A stretch of 64,000 nt of DNA from Bradyrhizobium sp. dw_78 (GTDB lineage: Bacteria; Pseudomonadota; Alphaproteobacteria; Rhizobiales; Xanthobacteraceae). How positions within the stretch are numbered: the first letter of the stretch is position 1; every line of letters starts with the position of its first letter. A program made the position numbers and the translations under genes. The stretch is from positions 248,001 through 312,000 of the forward strand of contig NZ_JAAVUS010000007.1 in NCBI RefSeq assembly GCF_018449525.1, read 5' to 3'. Shown here in pieces: positions 42,606 to 51,341 of this stretch. The notes below the pieces were generated by a model. The model saw nothing but the letters and a program-made list of their open reading frames with translations, was not told the DNA's origin and made no database searches.

Positions 42606-42726
42606 GAGGCGAAAGGGGTTACTGGAATATTGAAACCATTAACCCCACATGCATAGAATGGTGAGCGGGCGCCGGATTCGGCGGCTCGCGATACAGTGAA
42701 AGGAATGGTCCCTGGCCACATCTGTA

Positions 42727-43212
42727 TTGTCCAAGTCGGTTTTACCCAAGTCTGGTACGACAAAGTCTGGCACGACGAAGTCTGGTTCGGCGAAGTCCGG
42801 TTCAGCAAAATCCGCCTCGTCCAAGACACGTAAAACATCGACTGAAGCTGCGGCCTTGCAGGCGCACCCCGACGCCGACAAGACGCTGAAACTGATCCTC
42901 TCCCGCCTCGACGATATGAAGGCGGAAGAAACGGTCACCATAGACCTTCGCGGTAAATCAGCATTTTCCGACTACATGATCGTCACCTCGGGCCGGGCCA
43001 ACCGGCACGTCGGCGCGATCGCGGAGAATGTCACCAAGGGCCTCAAGGAAACCGGCATCAAAAGCGTCCACGTCGAGGGCTTGTCCAATTGCGACTGGGT
43101 GCTGATCGATTCCGGCGACGTGATCGTGCATGTGTTCAGGCCCGAGGTGCGCGAGTTCTACAACCTGGAAAGGTTGTGGTCGCACAATCCGGCGGGGCCG
43201 CAGGCGGTCTAG
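42727..43212 (+). CDS. rsfS: Ribosome silencing factor RsfS, with repetitive N-terminal extension
   Basis: 161 residues if translation begins at the TTG at 42727. The RsfS domain is KLILSRLDDMKAEETVTIDLRGKSAFSDYMIVTSGRANRHVGAIAENVTKGLKE...VEGLSNCDWVLIDSGDVIVHVFRPEVREFYNLERLW. It blocks 30S-50S joining by binding L14. Residues 3-33 are a lysine-serine-rich tail made of KSGTT/KSGSA-like five-residue units, encoded by a 15-bp DNA repeat. No ATG is in frame near the start and the ribosome-binding site (AAAGGA at 42699) is too far, so the start is uncertain. Confidence 0.93.
   Translation: MSKSVLPKSGTTKSGTTKSGSAKSGSAKSASSKTRKTSTEAAALQAHPDADKTLKLILSRLDDMKAEETVTIDLRGKSAFSDYMIVTSGRANRHVGAIAENVTKGLKETGIKSVHVEGLSNCDWVLIDSGDVIVHVFRPEVREFYNLERLWSHNPAGPQAV
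42733..42822 (+). repeat. 15-bp minisatellite inside rsfS
   Basis: Six 15-bp units, the middle three or four close to AAGTCTGGTACGACA; the outer two are more diverged. The repeat keeps the frame and encodes KSGxx units. Confidence 0.75.
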
Positions 43213-43342
43213 CCTGCTACCGCCGGTGCGAATCGGTTCGGGCGCATGGTATCGTGTACACGCGCATCGGAATGCGCGTGAGTCGTTGATTTGCCGCATT
43301 TTCTACGGCAAACCGGCCGCCACTTTGCCGGAAAAAGTTTTT

Positions 43343-43825
43343 ATGCGTCTTGTTGTCGTTGCCATTGGCCGCCTGAAGCAGGGCCCGGAGCGGGAACTGG
43401 CCGAACGCTACCGCGAACGCTTCGACGATCTCGGCCGCAAGCTCGGCTTTCGCGGCATCGACATCCATGAGATTGCCGAGAGCCGCGCACGCGACGCCGC
43501 GACCCGGATGACCGAGGAAGCCACTGCGATTTCGGCGGCTATTCCCGAGAAGTCGGTTCTGGTCGCGCTCGACGAGCGCGGCGACACGATCGACAGCGCC
43601 GCCTTGGCCCGGCATCTCGGCCGCTGGCGGGACGAGCAGATCGCGAATAGTGTTTTCGCCATCGGCGGCGCGGACGGACTTTCGCCTGATTTGCGTCGCA
43701 AAGCTAAACTTCGCATTGCTTTCGGCTCGGCGACCTGGCCGCATCAATTGGTTCGCGTCATGCTTCTGGAACAGGTTTACCGGGCCGCCACCATCCTGGC
43801 CGGTCATCCTTATCACCGTGCATAG
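43343..43825 (+). CDS. rlmH: 23S rRNA pseudouridine-1915 methyltransferase
   Basis: 160 residues. MRLVVVAIGRLKQGPERELAERYRERF, VALDERG, FAIGGADGLSP and the C-terminal WPHQLVRVMLLEQVYRAATILAGHPYH are characteristic of RlmH (YbeA), a SPOUT-fold enzyme that methylates m3-pseudouridine 1915. It follows rsfS as in most alphaproteobacteria. Confidence 0.97.
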   Translation: MRLVVVAIGRLKQGPERELAERYRERFDDLGRKLGFRGIDIHEIAESRARDAATRMTEEATAISAAIPEKSVLVALDERGDTIDSAALARHLGRWRDEQIANSVFAIGGADGLSPDLRRKAKLRIAFGSATWPHQLVRVMLLEQVYRAATILAGHPYHRA

Positions 43826-43866
43826 GCCAAGGCCGGCGCAGATACGAAAACTCTGATTCGGGTTCG

Positions 43867-45261
43867 ATGCAGCCAGACCGGGACATTCATCCGCCATCCA
43901 ACGCCGCCCGTCGCGGCCGCTCGCATAGCTTACGAATTCCGCTCTCCATTGCTTTGCTGTCGGCAGGCTTTGCCGGCACGATCCTTTCGCCCGTAGCGGC
44001 CCAGATCGCGCCTCAAGCAACGAACCCGGCACTGCCGCCGGCGGCACCCTCGGCCGACGACATCAAACAACGCGAGCAGGAGCTCGAAGCCGCGCGTGAG
44101 CAGCAGAAAAATGCGGCGGAGGCGCAGCAAAAGCTTCAGGCCGACATCGCCGCGATCGGACAGGATCGCAGCAAGCTCAATCAGCAGCTGATCGATATCG
44201 CCGCCCAGGTGCGCGGCGTCGAGACGAAGATCGGCGATGCCGAAGCACGGCTACAGCCGCTCGATGCCCGCGAGCAGGAGATTCGCGGTTCGCTTGATAC
44301 GCGCCGCTCCGAGATCACGGAGGTGCTGGCGGCCTTGCAGCGCGCCGGCCGCCGCTCGCCACCTGCGCTGCTGGTACGGCCGGAAGACGCGCTGCAATCG
44401 CTTCGCGCAGCCATGTTGCTGGGATCTGTGGTGCCCGAATTGCATGCCCGTGCCGAAAAACTGGCGAGCGACCTGGGCGAACTGATCACGCTTCGCCAGA
44501 CCATCGCGGCCGAGCGCGATCGTCTGGCTACCGATCGCGACAACCTCAATAACGACCAGACACGGCTGGCCGCTCTGGTCGATGAGCGACAGCGGCAGCA
44601 GAATTCGATCGAGCAAGACATGCAGGCGGAGAACACGCGCGCCATTGCGCTGTCCAGGCAAGCCGACACTCTGCAAAGCCTGATCGCCAAGATGGAGCAG
44701 GATTCGAAGACCGCCGCGAAGGCGGCGGCGGCCGCCAGCCTTGAGGGAGCCCCGGCGACCGTCAACGGCAAGCCAAACCTGGCGGCGCTGAAGGATCCTT
44801 CCCGGATGAGCCCGGCGATTGCGTTCGCTTCCGCCAAGGGCTTGCTGGCGCTGCCGGTGAATGGCGTCAGGATTCACGAGTTTGGCGGTTCCGATGGCGC
44901 GGGGGGGGTGGAAAAAGGCATTTCCTTGGCGACACGGCCCGGATCCCAGGTCACAACCCCGTGTGACGGCTGGGTTGTTTACGCCGGTCCGTTCCGCAGC
45001 TATGGACAACTCTTGATCCTCAATGCGGGGGGCGGGTATCATGTGTTGATCGCCGGGATGGAGCGCATTTCGGTCAATATCGGACAGTTTGTACTTACGG
45101 GGGAGCCGGTCGCGACCATGGGGGCGACGTCCCGGGTGGCCTCAATTTTGGCGGCCAATGCGAGCCAGCCCGTGCTCTATGTCGAGTTCCGTAAGGACGG
45201 CACTCCAATCGATCCAGGCCCATGGTGGGCCGCAAATGAAGGCGAAAAGGTTCGCGGATGA
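43867..45261 (+). CDS. EnvC-like murein hydrolase activator with degenerate LytM domain
   Basis: 464 residues. A signal-like hydrophobic stretch (IPLSIALLSAGFAGTILSPVAAQ, about 24-46) is followed by a long coiled coil (about 60-290, QREQELEAAREQQKN... and QQNSIEQDMQAENTRAIALSRQADTLQSLI). A C-terminal LytM/M23 fold ends the protein (GVRIHEFGGSDGAGGVEKGISLATRPGSQVTTPCDGWVVYAGPFRSYGQLLILNAGGGYHVLIAGM...PVLYVEFRKDGTPIDPGPWW). The zinc ligands of active M23 enzymes are lost: HxxxD is EKGIS and HxH is AGM, as in E. coli EnvC. It should activate a cell-wall amidase rather than cut peptidoglycan. Its stop overlaps the ctpA start. Confidence 0.9.
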   Translation: MQPDRDIHPPSNAARRGRSHSLRIPLSIALLSAGFAGTILSPVAAQIAPQATNPALPPAAPSADDIKQREQELEAAREQQKNAAEAQQKLQADIAAIGQDRSKLNQQLIDIAAQVRGVETKIGDAEARLQPLDAREQEIRGSLDTRRSEITEVLAALQRAGRRSPPALLVRPEDALQSLRAAMLLGSVVPELHARAEKLASDLGELITLRQTIAAERDRLATDRDNLNNDQTRLAALVDERQRQQNSIEQDMQAENTRAIALSRQADTLQSLIAKMEQDSKTAAKAAAAASLEGAPATVNGKPNLAALKDPSRMSPAIAFASAKGLLALPVNGVRIHEFGGSDGAGGVEKGISLATRPGSQVTTPCDGWVVYAGPFRSYGQLLILNAGGGYHVLIAGMERISVNIGQFVLTGEPVATMGATSRVASILAANASQPVLYVEFRKDGTPIDPGPWWAANEGEKVRG

Positions 45262-46637
45262 TGCGCAAGACTTCTCTCATTCTCCTGAGCGCCGCTACCG
45301 GTGCGGCACTGACGCTGTTCGCGACCCAGCCGCGCTCCATGCTGATGGGATCGAGCGCGCGCGCCGCGACGTCGGACACCTATCGCGAACTCAATCTGTT
45401 CGGCGACGTGTTCGAGCGCGTCCGCAGCGACTATGTCGAAAAGCCCGATGACGGCAAACTGATCGAGTCCGCCATCAGCGGCATGCTGTCCGGCCTCGAC
45501 CCGCATTCGAGCTACATGGACGCCAAGAGCTTCCGCGACATGCAGGTGCAGACCCGCGGCGAATTCGGCGGGCTGGGCATCGAAGTCACGATGGAAGACG
45601 GGCTGATCAAGGTCGTCTCGCCGATCGACGACACGCCGGCGTCCAAGGCCGGCATCATGGCCAACGACATCATCACCAATCTCGACGACGAAGCCGTGCA
45701 GGGCCTCACCCTCAATCAGGCCGTCGAGAAGATGCGCGGGCCCGTCAACACCAAGATCAGGCTGAAGATCGTCCGCAAGGGCCAGGACAATCCGATCGAC
45801 GTGACGCTGGTGCGCGACAACATCCGCGTCCGCTCGGTGCGCGCGCATGTCGAAGCCGACGATATCGCCTATATCCGCATCACCACCTTCAACGAACAGA
45901 CCACCGAGGGTCTGAAGAAGGAAATCGCCAATCTGCAGACCCAGATCGGCGACAAGCTGAAGGGCTACATCATCGATCTGCGCAACAATCCCGGCGGATT
46001 GCTGGAAGAGGCCGTGACGGTGTCCGACACCTTCCTCGATCGCGGCGAGATCGTCTCCACCCGCGGCCGCAACGCCGAGGAAACCCAGCGCCGTGTCGCG
46101 CATCAGGGCGATCTGACCAAGGGCAAGCCGGTGATCGTTCTGATCAACGGCGGCTCGGCGTCGGCGTCGGAAATCGTTGCCGGCGCGCTGCAGGACCACA
46201 AGCGCGCCACGCTGGTCGGCACCCGCTCCTTCGGCAAGGGATCGGTGCAGACCATTATTCCGCTCGGCTCCGGCAACGGCGCATTACGGCTCACCACGGC
46301 GCGTTACTTCACGCCGTCAGGCAAATCGATCCAGGCCCAGGGCATCAAGCCCGACATCGAGGTGCTGCAGGACGTACCTGATGAGTTGAAGTCGCGGACG
46401 GATACCAAGGGCGAGGCTTCGCTGCGCGGCCATTTGAAGTCCGAGGGCGACGAGAAGACGGGCTCGCAGTCCTACGTGCCGCCGGACGCCAAGGACGACA
46501 AGGCGTTGAAGGCCGCGGACGACCTGCTCCACGGGATCAAGGACAGCGCAGCCACTCCGGCCACCGGCGACAAGGCGGCGGCAAGCGACAACAAGGCCTC
46601 AAACGACGCCAAACCGGCCGACAAGGACGCGAACTGA
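45258..46637 (+). CDS. ctpA: Carboxy-terminal processing protease CtpA (S41 family)
   Basis: 459 residues with a signal peptide (LILLSAATGAALTLFATQPRSML). A PDZ domain (GEFGGLGIEVTMEDGLIKVVSPIDDTPASKAGIMANDIITNLDDEAV, 101-147) and the S41 domain follow. The catalytic serine is in GGSASASEI (298-306) and Lys327 is in SFGKGSVQ. The C-terminus is low-complexity (DKAAASDNKASNDAKPADKDAN). ATGATG overlaps the envC stop by 4 nt, so the two are translationally coupled. A terminator follows. It is a periplasmic protease affecting envelope proteins and cell-wall enzymes. Confidence 0.95.
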   Translation: MMRKTSLILLSAATGAALTLFATQPRSMLMGSSARAATSDTYRELNLFGDVFERVRSDYVEKPDDGKLIESAISGMLSGLDPHSSYMDAKSFRDMQVQTRGEFGGLGIEVTMEDGLIKVVSPIDDTPASKAGIMANDIITNLDDEAVQGLTLNQAVEKMRGPVNTKIRLKIVRKGQDNPIDVTLVRDNIRVRSVRAHVEADDIAYIRITTFNEQTTEGLKKEIANLQTQIGDKLKGYIIDLRNNPGGLLEEAVTVSDTFLDRGEIVSTRGRNAEETQRRVAHQGDLTKGKPVIVLINGGSASASEIVAGALQDHKRATLVGTRSFGKGSVQTIIPLGSGNGALRLTTARYFTPSGKSIQAQGIKPDIEVLQDVPDELKSRTDTKGEASLRGHLKSEGDEKTGSQSYVPPDAKDDKALKAADDLLHGIKDSAATPATGDKAAASDNKASNDAKPADKDAN

Positions 46638-46666
46638 TCGCGGCCAGAGGCTTTTTTCGGCATTTC

Positions 46667-46694
46667 AAAGGGCGGCCCTCGGGCCGCCCTTTTT
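46667..46694 (+). terminator. Rho-independent terminator after ctpA
   Basis: An 11-bp perfect stem AAAGGGCGGCC/GGCCGCCCTTT with loop CTCG, followed by TT. It lies 29 nt after the stop. Confidence 0.92.
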
Positions 46695-46787
46695 GCTGCC
46701 GGCCAGCGTGACGACACGGCAGCGCTTGGCTATGCCGCGAGGCTGTTGCGTCGTGGTATCGTCGGCCGGGCTGATTCGGGAAGGTCG

Positions 46788-47987
46788 ATGACAGAGACAG
46801 CCGACGATCTGAGCGCTCCGCTCGGACAGGGAACTGCGCGCGCCAAGCGCCGATATCGGCTGCCTTTTACCGGATTCCAGGCGCTTGCCGTGCTGCTGGG
46901 CCTGTTTTTGGCGATTTTCGCCGGCTTCGCCATCTTCAACGACAACCCGCTGGGCGGCGAGCCGATCGTAAGTATTGCATTACCCGCCACGCCACCGGAC
47001 GAGAAGCCGGCCGCAGCGCCTTCGGCCGGTTCCGAGACGGCCGTGAAATCGGCGCCCAGGCAGCCGGCATCGGGCGAGCAAAAGACCGTCACCATCATCG
47101 ACGGATCGAGCGGCGCGCGCCATGATGTTGCGATTTCCGGTGACGGCACGGAGAACAGCGAAGCCGATGCGCCGCAGACTGCGATGACGGGAATCGACCC
47201 GCGGCTGCTGGAAAAATCCCGCTATGGCATGATTCCGGTGGTTTCCGATGGCCTGAAGCCTTTCACGGTCTATGCAGCCGATGCCGACCGGGTGAAGGCC
47301 GCCAAAATGCCGGTCATCGCCATTGTCATCGGCGGCCTCGGCGTCGGCGCGGCAAAAACGCTGGACGCCATCATGAAACTGCCGCCCGCAGTCACGCTGG
47401 CGTTCACGCCCTACGGCTCCGATCCCTCCAAGCTCGCCGAACGCGCCCGTTCGCAGCATCATGAGATCCTTTTGCAGATTCCGATGGAGCCGTTCGACTA
47501 CCCCGACAATGATCCGGGCCCGCAGACGCTGCTGACGACGCTCGGCCCTGAGCAGAATCTTGACCGGCTGTACTGGCATCTCAGCCGCTTCCAAGGTTAT
47601 GCCGGCATTGCCAATTTCATGGGCGGAAAGTTCGAGGTCACCGATGCGGTGATGCAGCCGATCGTCCGCGAGGCCGCCAAACGCGGGCTCGGCTATTTCG
47701 ACGACGGAACGGCGCCGCGCAGCGTCGCCGGCTCGCTGGCGGCAAGCCAGGCGATGCCATACGCCAAGGCCGATATCGGCATCGACACCGTTCCGACGCC
47801 TGCGGAAATCGACCGGGCGCTCGTCAACCTCGAAAGCCTGGCGAAAGAGCGCGGCACAGCCATCGGCGTCGCCTCGGCGCTGCCGGTCTCGATCGAGCGG
47901 ATCGGTGCCTGGATCAAGACGCTGGACAGCCGTGGCATCATGCTGGTGCCATTGACAACCGCGACTCTGAAATCAAAATCAGGCTAG
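46788..47987 (+). CDS. Divergent polysaccharide deacetylase family protein
   Basis: 399 residues from the ATG at 46788 (GGAAGG upstream). One N-terminal membrane helix (FQALAVLLGLFLAIFAGFAIF, about 30-50), a Pro/Ala/Glu-rich linker, then a domain with VIAIVIGGLGVGAAKTLDAIMKLPPAVTLAFTPYGSDPSKLAERARSQHHEILLQIPMEPFDYPDNDPGPQTL. That is the signature of the divergent polysaccharide deacetylase (DUF610/YibQ) group. It lies after envC-ctpA, as in many alphaproteobacteria, supporting a cell-wall role. Confidence 0.9.
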   Translation: MTETADDLSAPLGQGTARAKRRYRLPFTGFQALAVLLGLFLAIFAGFAIFNDNPLGGEPIVSIALPATPPDEKPAAAPSAGSETAVKSAPRQPASGEQKTVTIIDGSSGARHDVAISGDGTENSEADAPQTAMTGIDPRLLEKSRYGMIPVVSDGLKPFTVYAADADRVKAAKMPVIAIVIGGLGVGAAKTLDAIMKLPPAVTLAFTPYGSDPSKLAERARSQHHEILLQIPMEPFDYPDNDPGPQTLLTTLGPEQNLDRLYWHLSRFQGYAGIANFMGGKFEVTDAVMQPIVREAAKRGLGYFDDGTAPRSVAGSLAASQAMPYAKADIGIDTVPTPAEIDRALVNLESLAKERGTAIGVASALPVSIERIGAWIKTLDSRGIMLVPLTTATLKSKSG

Positions 47988-48097
47988 ATAGCTCCCGGAT
48001 TGGTGCGACTCCGGCTTCCGCCGTCGCCCGTCCGGTCTTGCAAGAAGGTTCTGGCGGCAAAAACTCCGACAGCAGACGGCAAAAAGGCTTTCCCGGA

Positions 48098-48601
48098 ATG
48101 GCGCGCTACGAAGACCTGCCCTATCGCACCTGTGTCGGCATAATGCTGATCAACACCGCCGGGCTTGTCTTCATCGGCCGCCGCGCCGGCGGCATCGAAC
48201 ATGTCGACGAATCCCATGTCTGGCAGATGCCGCAAGGCGGCGTCGATCCCGGCGAGGACACCTGGGAAGCGGCAAAGCGCGAACTCTACGAGGAGACCAG
48301 CGTCCGCTCAGTCGAAAAGCTCGGCGAGGTGGCGGACTGGCTGATCTACGATATTCCGCGCACCGTGGCCGGGCGCGCCTGGAAGGGCCGCTATCGCGGC
48401 CAGCGGCAGAAATGGTTCGCGCTGCGCTTTACCGGCAAGGATGCCGAAATCAATGTCGAGCATCCCGGTGGTGGCCACAAGGCGGAATTCATCGGCTGGC
48501 GCTGGGAGCCGATGAAGAATCTTCCCGACCTGATCGTCCCCTTCAAGCGGCCGGTCTACGAGCGGGTGGTGAAGGAATTTTCCGCGCTGGCTGGCGCTTG
48601 A
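48098..48601 (+). CDS. rppH: RNA pyrophosphohydrolase (Nudix), copy 1
   Basis: 167 residues from the ATG at 48098. LPYRTCVGIMLINTAGLVFIGRRA and the Nudix box GGVDPGEDTWEAAKRELYEETSV, followed by WLIYDIPR and KWFALRFTGKDAEINV, are typical of alphaproteobacterial RppH. It removes pyrophosphate from triphosphorylated RNA 5' ends, starting decay. A second Nudix gene follows 7 nt after the stop. Confidence 0.92.
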   Translation: MARYEDLPYRTCVGIMLINTAGLVFIGRRAGGIEHVDESHVWQMPQGGVDPGEDTWEAAKRELYEETSVRSVEKLGEVADWLIYDIPRTVAGRAWKGRYRGQRQKWFALRFTGKDAEINVEHPGGGHKAEFIGWRWEPMKNLPDLIVPFKRPVYERVVKEFSALAGA

Positions 48602-48608
48602 GCTCGGC

Positions 48609-49106
48609 ATGGCCGACACAGAACCCTACCGCCCCAATGTCGGGATTGCCCTGTTCAACATCAACGGCGACGTGCTGATCGGACGGCGATTCAAGGATGA
48701 CGGCCCGGAAATCATTCTTCCGGGCCTGGAGTGGCAAATGCCGCAAGGCGGCATCGACGCCGGCGAAGATCCGCGCGCGACGGCGATGCGCGAACTCTGG
48801 GAAGAGACCGGCGCGGTCCACGCGGATTATCTCGACGAGACGGACTGGCTGACTTATGAATTTCCGCACCCTGCCGAACCAGCGCACCGGTTTGCAAGAT
48901 TCCGCGGCCAGCGCCAGAAATGGTTCGCGCTGCGTTTTACCGGAAGCGACGGCGAAATCGATCCGCTGATGTCGCGCAACGGCCAGCCTGCGGAATTTGA
49001 TTCATGGCGCTGGGAACGGCTCGACCGCGTCGCCGATCTTGTCGTGCCGTTCCGGCGGGATGTCTATCGAGCGGTGGCGCAGCGCTTTGCAAGATTCGCG
49101 CGCTAG
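48609..49106 (+). CDS. RppH-like Nudix hydrolase, copy 2
   Basis: 165 residues. YRPNVGIALFNINGDVLIGRRFK, Nudix box GGIDAGEDPRATAMRELWEETGA, and RFRGQRQKWFALRFTGSDGEIDP. It is clearly paralogous to the upstream RppH (shared QRQKWFALRFTG and WRWE). The initial adenosine pocket differs (PEIILPGLEWQMPQGG). Whether both act on RNA or one acts on dinucleoside polyphosphates is not known. Confidence 0.9.
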   Translation: MADTEPYRPNVGIALFNINGDVLIGRRFKDDGPEIILPGLEWQMPQGGIDAGEDPRATAMRELWEETGAVHADYLDETDWLTYEFPHPAEPAHRFARFRGQRQKWFALRFTGSDGEIDPLMSRNGQPAEFDSWRWERLDRVADLVVPFRRDVYRAVAQRFARFAR

Positions 49107-49115
49107 GCAGCGGAC

Positions 49116-50744
49116 TCAATTGATCCCAACCGTAAACGGGCCGATCGCGATGACGCGGCAATTGCTGTCGTGCCCGGCGCAGTCGGTCACCGCACCGTTG
49201 ACGGCATTCAGTTCGCTTGTCGCCCTGAGCGCAAGCCCCGGACGTCCGGATGCACCGACCGCGACCGCGCTCCATCCGGATGACGCCTCGGCGAGCTGGC
49301 GCGCGACATCATCCCTTGCATCCGCGGCGATCGACGGGTCGCTGGCGGCACGAAAGAAGCCGACAGGCTTCATGACCGTTGGCACTGGAACGACGAAGGT
49401 GTCGTCGACCGCGGCCACCATGCAGGCGGCGCCGGCCAGCGCGCCGCAGGTTTCGAGAGACCGCCGAACCGACTCCGCGACCGATGCTCCGTCGGTATAG
49501 AAAATGAAATTGCCGCCCGGACCGATCACGATCGCCTTGCTTTTTCGACCCGGCACATAAACGTTCTCAAGCCTCGCCTTTCCGGGCTCTCGCGCGAACG
49601 GCATGTCCGTTGCCGTGAACGGCCGCTCGGTCGATGAGTCACGCTTGATCCACGGCAAAGGCGGCAGCGGCGGCATGCCGTGAGGATAAACCACGGCGTC
49701 CCCGACAGCGTAAATCTCGCAGCGCCGCGGTGACTGCGCGGCCTCCGCGCGCTGCCGGCATTGCTCAAGCGCCGCGTTTTTTGCGGCTTCTTCGTTTGGC
49801 TGGCCACTGACCAACCCGACGATTCCATTGATGTTGAGCGCAAAGGCCTTGTAGTTCCCCGCCGGCGCATATTCGTTCAACAGCACGGCGCGGGTGCGAT
49901 CGTGGACGAACGGCACCGCGTCGGCCGCGAATTTTTGGGACGAAAGAACGGGCGAGGGAGGGGGCGGCTCCGGTGCGGATGCCGGCCGCACCGGCGCGGG
50001 AGCCGCGGCCGGCTCGGGCGATGGCGCAGGCGTTGCAGCGGCATCGACCTTTGCCGAAACCGGGCCCTTCGATTCCGCCATTTCCATCTTCGTGAAATAC
50101 AGGAAACCGCCGACGCCGATCGCGGCAAGGCAAACCACCGCTACGGCGACCGGCCACATCCAAAAGGGCGTCGCTGGCTGCGGCGGCGCAAGCGGGTTCT
50201 TCACTTGCGGCACCGTGTAGGTCCCGTCCTCGCGCCGCATCGCGACCATGTAGGCATGCACAGGAGTTGGGATGTTCTTCACCTCCTGCGCGCCGATATC
50301 GGAAAACTGCACCGACAGCTTGTTGGCCACCTGTTCATGCACCGCGCGTGAAATGCAGATGCCGCCGACTTCGGCCAGGCCTTCAAGCCTTGCCGCGATG
50401 TTGACGCCGTCGCCGAGCAAGTCACCGTCGCGCTCGACCACGTCACCGATCGTGATCCCGATGCGGTAGCTCATGTGACGGCTGGGCGGATAGGCCATGT
50501 TCCGGGTGCGCAGGCTCTCCTGGATGTCGATCGCGCATCGCACCGCCTCGACCGCACTGGCAAACTCGGCGAGAACGGCATCGCCGGCGGTATTGAAGAT
50601 GCGGCCCCCGGCCCTGGCGATGAAATCATCGGTGACGGACCGATAGGCGGCGAGGCGGCGCAGCGTTTCCTCTTCGTCCTCGGCGACCAGCCGGCTGTAG
50701 CCGGCAATATCGGCCGCGAAAATCGCCGCAATCTTGCGTTTCAT
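49116..50744 (-). CDS. Membrane-anchored class III adenylate/guanylate cyclase with triple C-terminal repeat
   Basis: 542 residues from the ATG at 50744. The N-terminus is a class III cyclase domain: IFAADIAGYSRL (metal Asp12), FNTAGDAVLAEF (Asp55), GITIGDVVERDGDLLGDGVNIAARLE. A membrane helix at 195-217 and a Pro/Ala-rich linker follow. The outer part has three related segments (298-354, 401-453, 490-540). Each has a K/S-A-x-A strand and a cysteine pair (C329/C342, C433/C441, C522/C529) and resembles DUF4189. The architecture suggests an extracytoplasmic sensor controlling a cytosolic cyclase. A TTG at 50804 is an alternative start. Confidence 0.87.
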   Translation of the reverse strand: MKRKIAAIFAADIAGYSRLVAEDEEETLRRLAAYRSVTDDFIARAGGRIFNTAGDAVLAEFASAVEAVRCAIDIQESLRTRNMAYPPSRHMSYRIGITIGDVVERDGDLLGDGVNIAARLEGLAEVGGICISRAVHEQVANKLSVQFSDIGAQEVKNIPTPVHAYMVAMRREDGTYTVPQVKNPLAPPQPATPFWMWPVAVAVVCLAAIGVGGFLYFTKMEMAESKGPVSAKVDAAATPAPSPEPAAAPAPVRPASAPEPPPPSPVLSSQKFAADAVPFVHDRTRAVLLNEYAPAGNYKAFALNINGIVGLVSGQPNEEAAKNAALEQCRQRAEAAQSPRRCEIYAVGDAVVYPHGMPPLPPLPWIKRDSSTERPFTATDMPFAREPGKARLENVYVPGRKSKAIVIGPGGNFIFYTDGASVAESVRRSLETCGALAGAACMVAAVDDTFVVPVPTVMKPVGFFRAASDPSIAADARDDVARQLAEASSGWSAVAVGASGRPGLALRATSELNAVNGAVTDCAGHDSNCRVIAIGPFTVGIN

Positions 50745-50888
50745 GAAGGCCAGCCTCGGGGCAATGATCGCCGGCAGAATGCCGTCGGAAATTTTTCGGC
50801 GCAATCGGGTTCTACGCCCGCCAGCCGCAGCGCGTCATTATCCAGATTTTTGAAAAAAACGATGACGAAGCAGCAAGTATTTTCGGGA

Positions 50889-50915
50889 CTTTAGAGCTGG
50901 CAATTCAGCTTAAAG
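50889..50915 (-). terminator. Hairpin after atpC
   Basis: Stem CTTTAGAGCTG/CAGCTTAAAG with one bulge and a 6-nt loop, 10 nt beyond the atpC stop on the minus strand. No T run follows directly, so this is only a candidate end of the ATP synthase operon. Confidence 0.35.
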
Positions 50916-50924
50916 CTATCGCGT

Positions 50925-51332
50925 TTAGTGCAGCGCCGTCGTGTTGAGCTGATGCTCGATGCTCTTGAAGTGATCGAGCCGCTCGAGTTCGCGGTCGAGC
51001 TCCGAACCCTCTTTCTCGGCCAGCTTGGCTTGCATCTCGGCGATCTGGCTGGCGAAGGCCTGCCGATCCAGCTCCTCGATCGACGTCGCGACGTCGGCAA
51101 GCACGGTGAGCCCCTTGTCGGAGACTTCGGCGAGACCGCCGAGCACGATGATCTTCTGGTGCGCGCCGCCGGCGGTGATCGTCAGAATTCCCGGCCGGAC
51201 CGCTGCGACCACCGGCGCGTGGCCGGAGAGCACGCCGAAATCACCCTCTGCGCCGGGAATGTCAACCTGATCGACTTCGCCGGAGAAGGCGAGTTTTTCC
51301 GGCGAGACGAGATCGAAGTGGAAGGTGGCCAT
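50925..51332 (-). CDS. atpC: F1 ATP synthase subunit epsilon
   Basis: 135 residues. MATFHFDLVSPEKLAFSGEVDQVDIPGAEGDFGVLSGHAPVVAAVRPGILTI is the beta-sandwich domain of epsilon, followed by the helical hairpin. It couples the c-ring to gamma and inhibits ATP hydrolysis. Last gene of the operon. Confidence 0.97.
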   Translation of the reverse strand: MATFHFDLVSPEKLAFSGEVDQVDIPGAEGDFGVLSGHAPVVAAVRPGILTITAGGAHQKIIVLGGLAEVSDKGLTVLADVATSIEELDRQAFASQIAEMQAKLAEKEGSELDRELERLDHFKSIEHQLNTTALH

Positions 51333-51341
51333 GGGAACCCT

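Noticed and set aside
42733..42822. CRISPR-like array
   Set aside because: The units are 15 bp, contiguous without spacers, and encode protein; it is a minisatellite.
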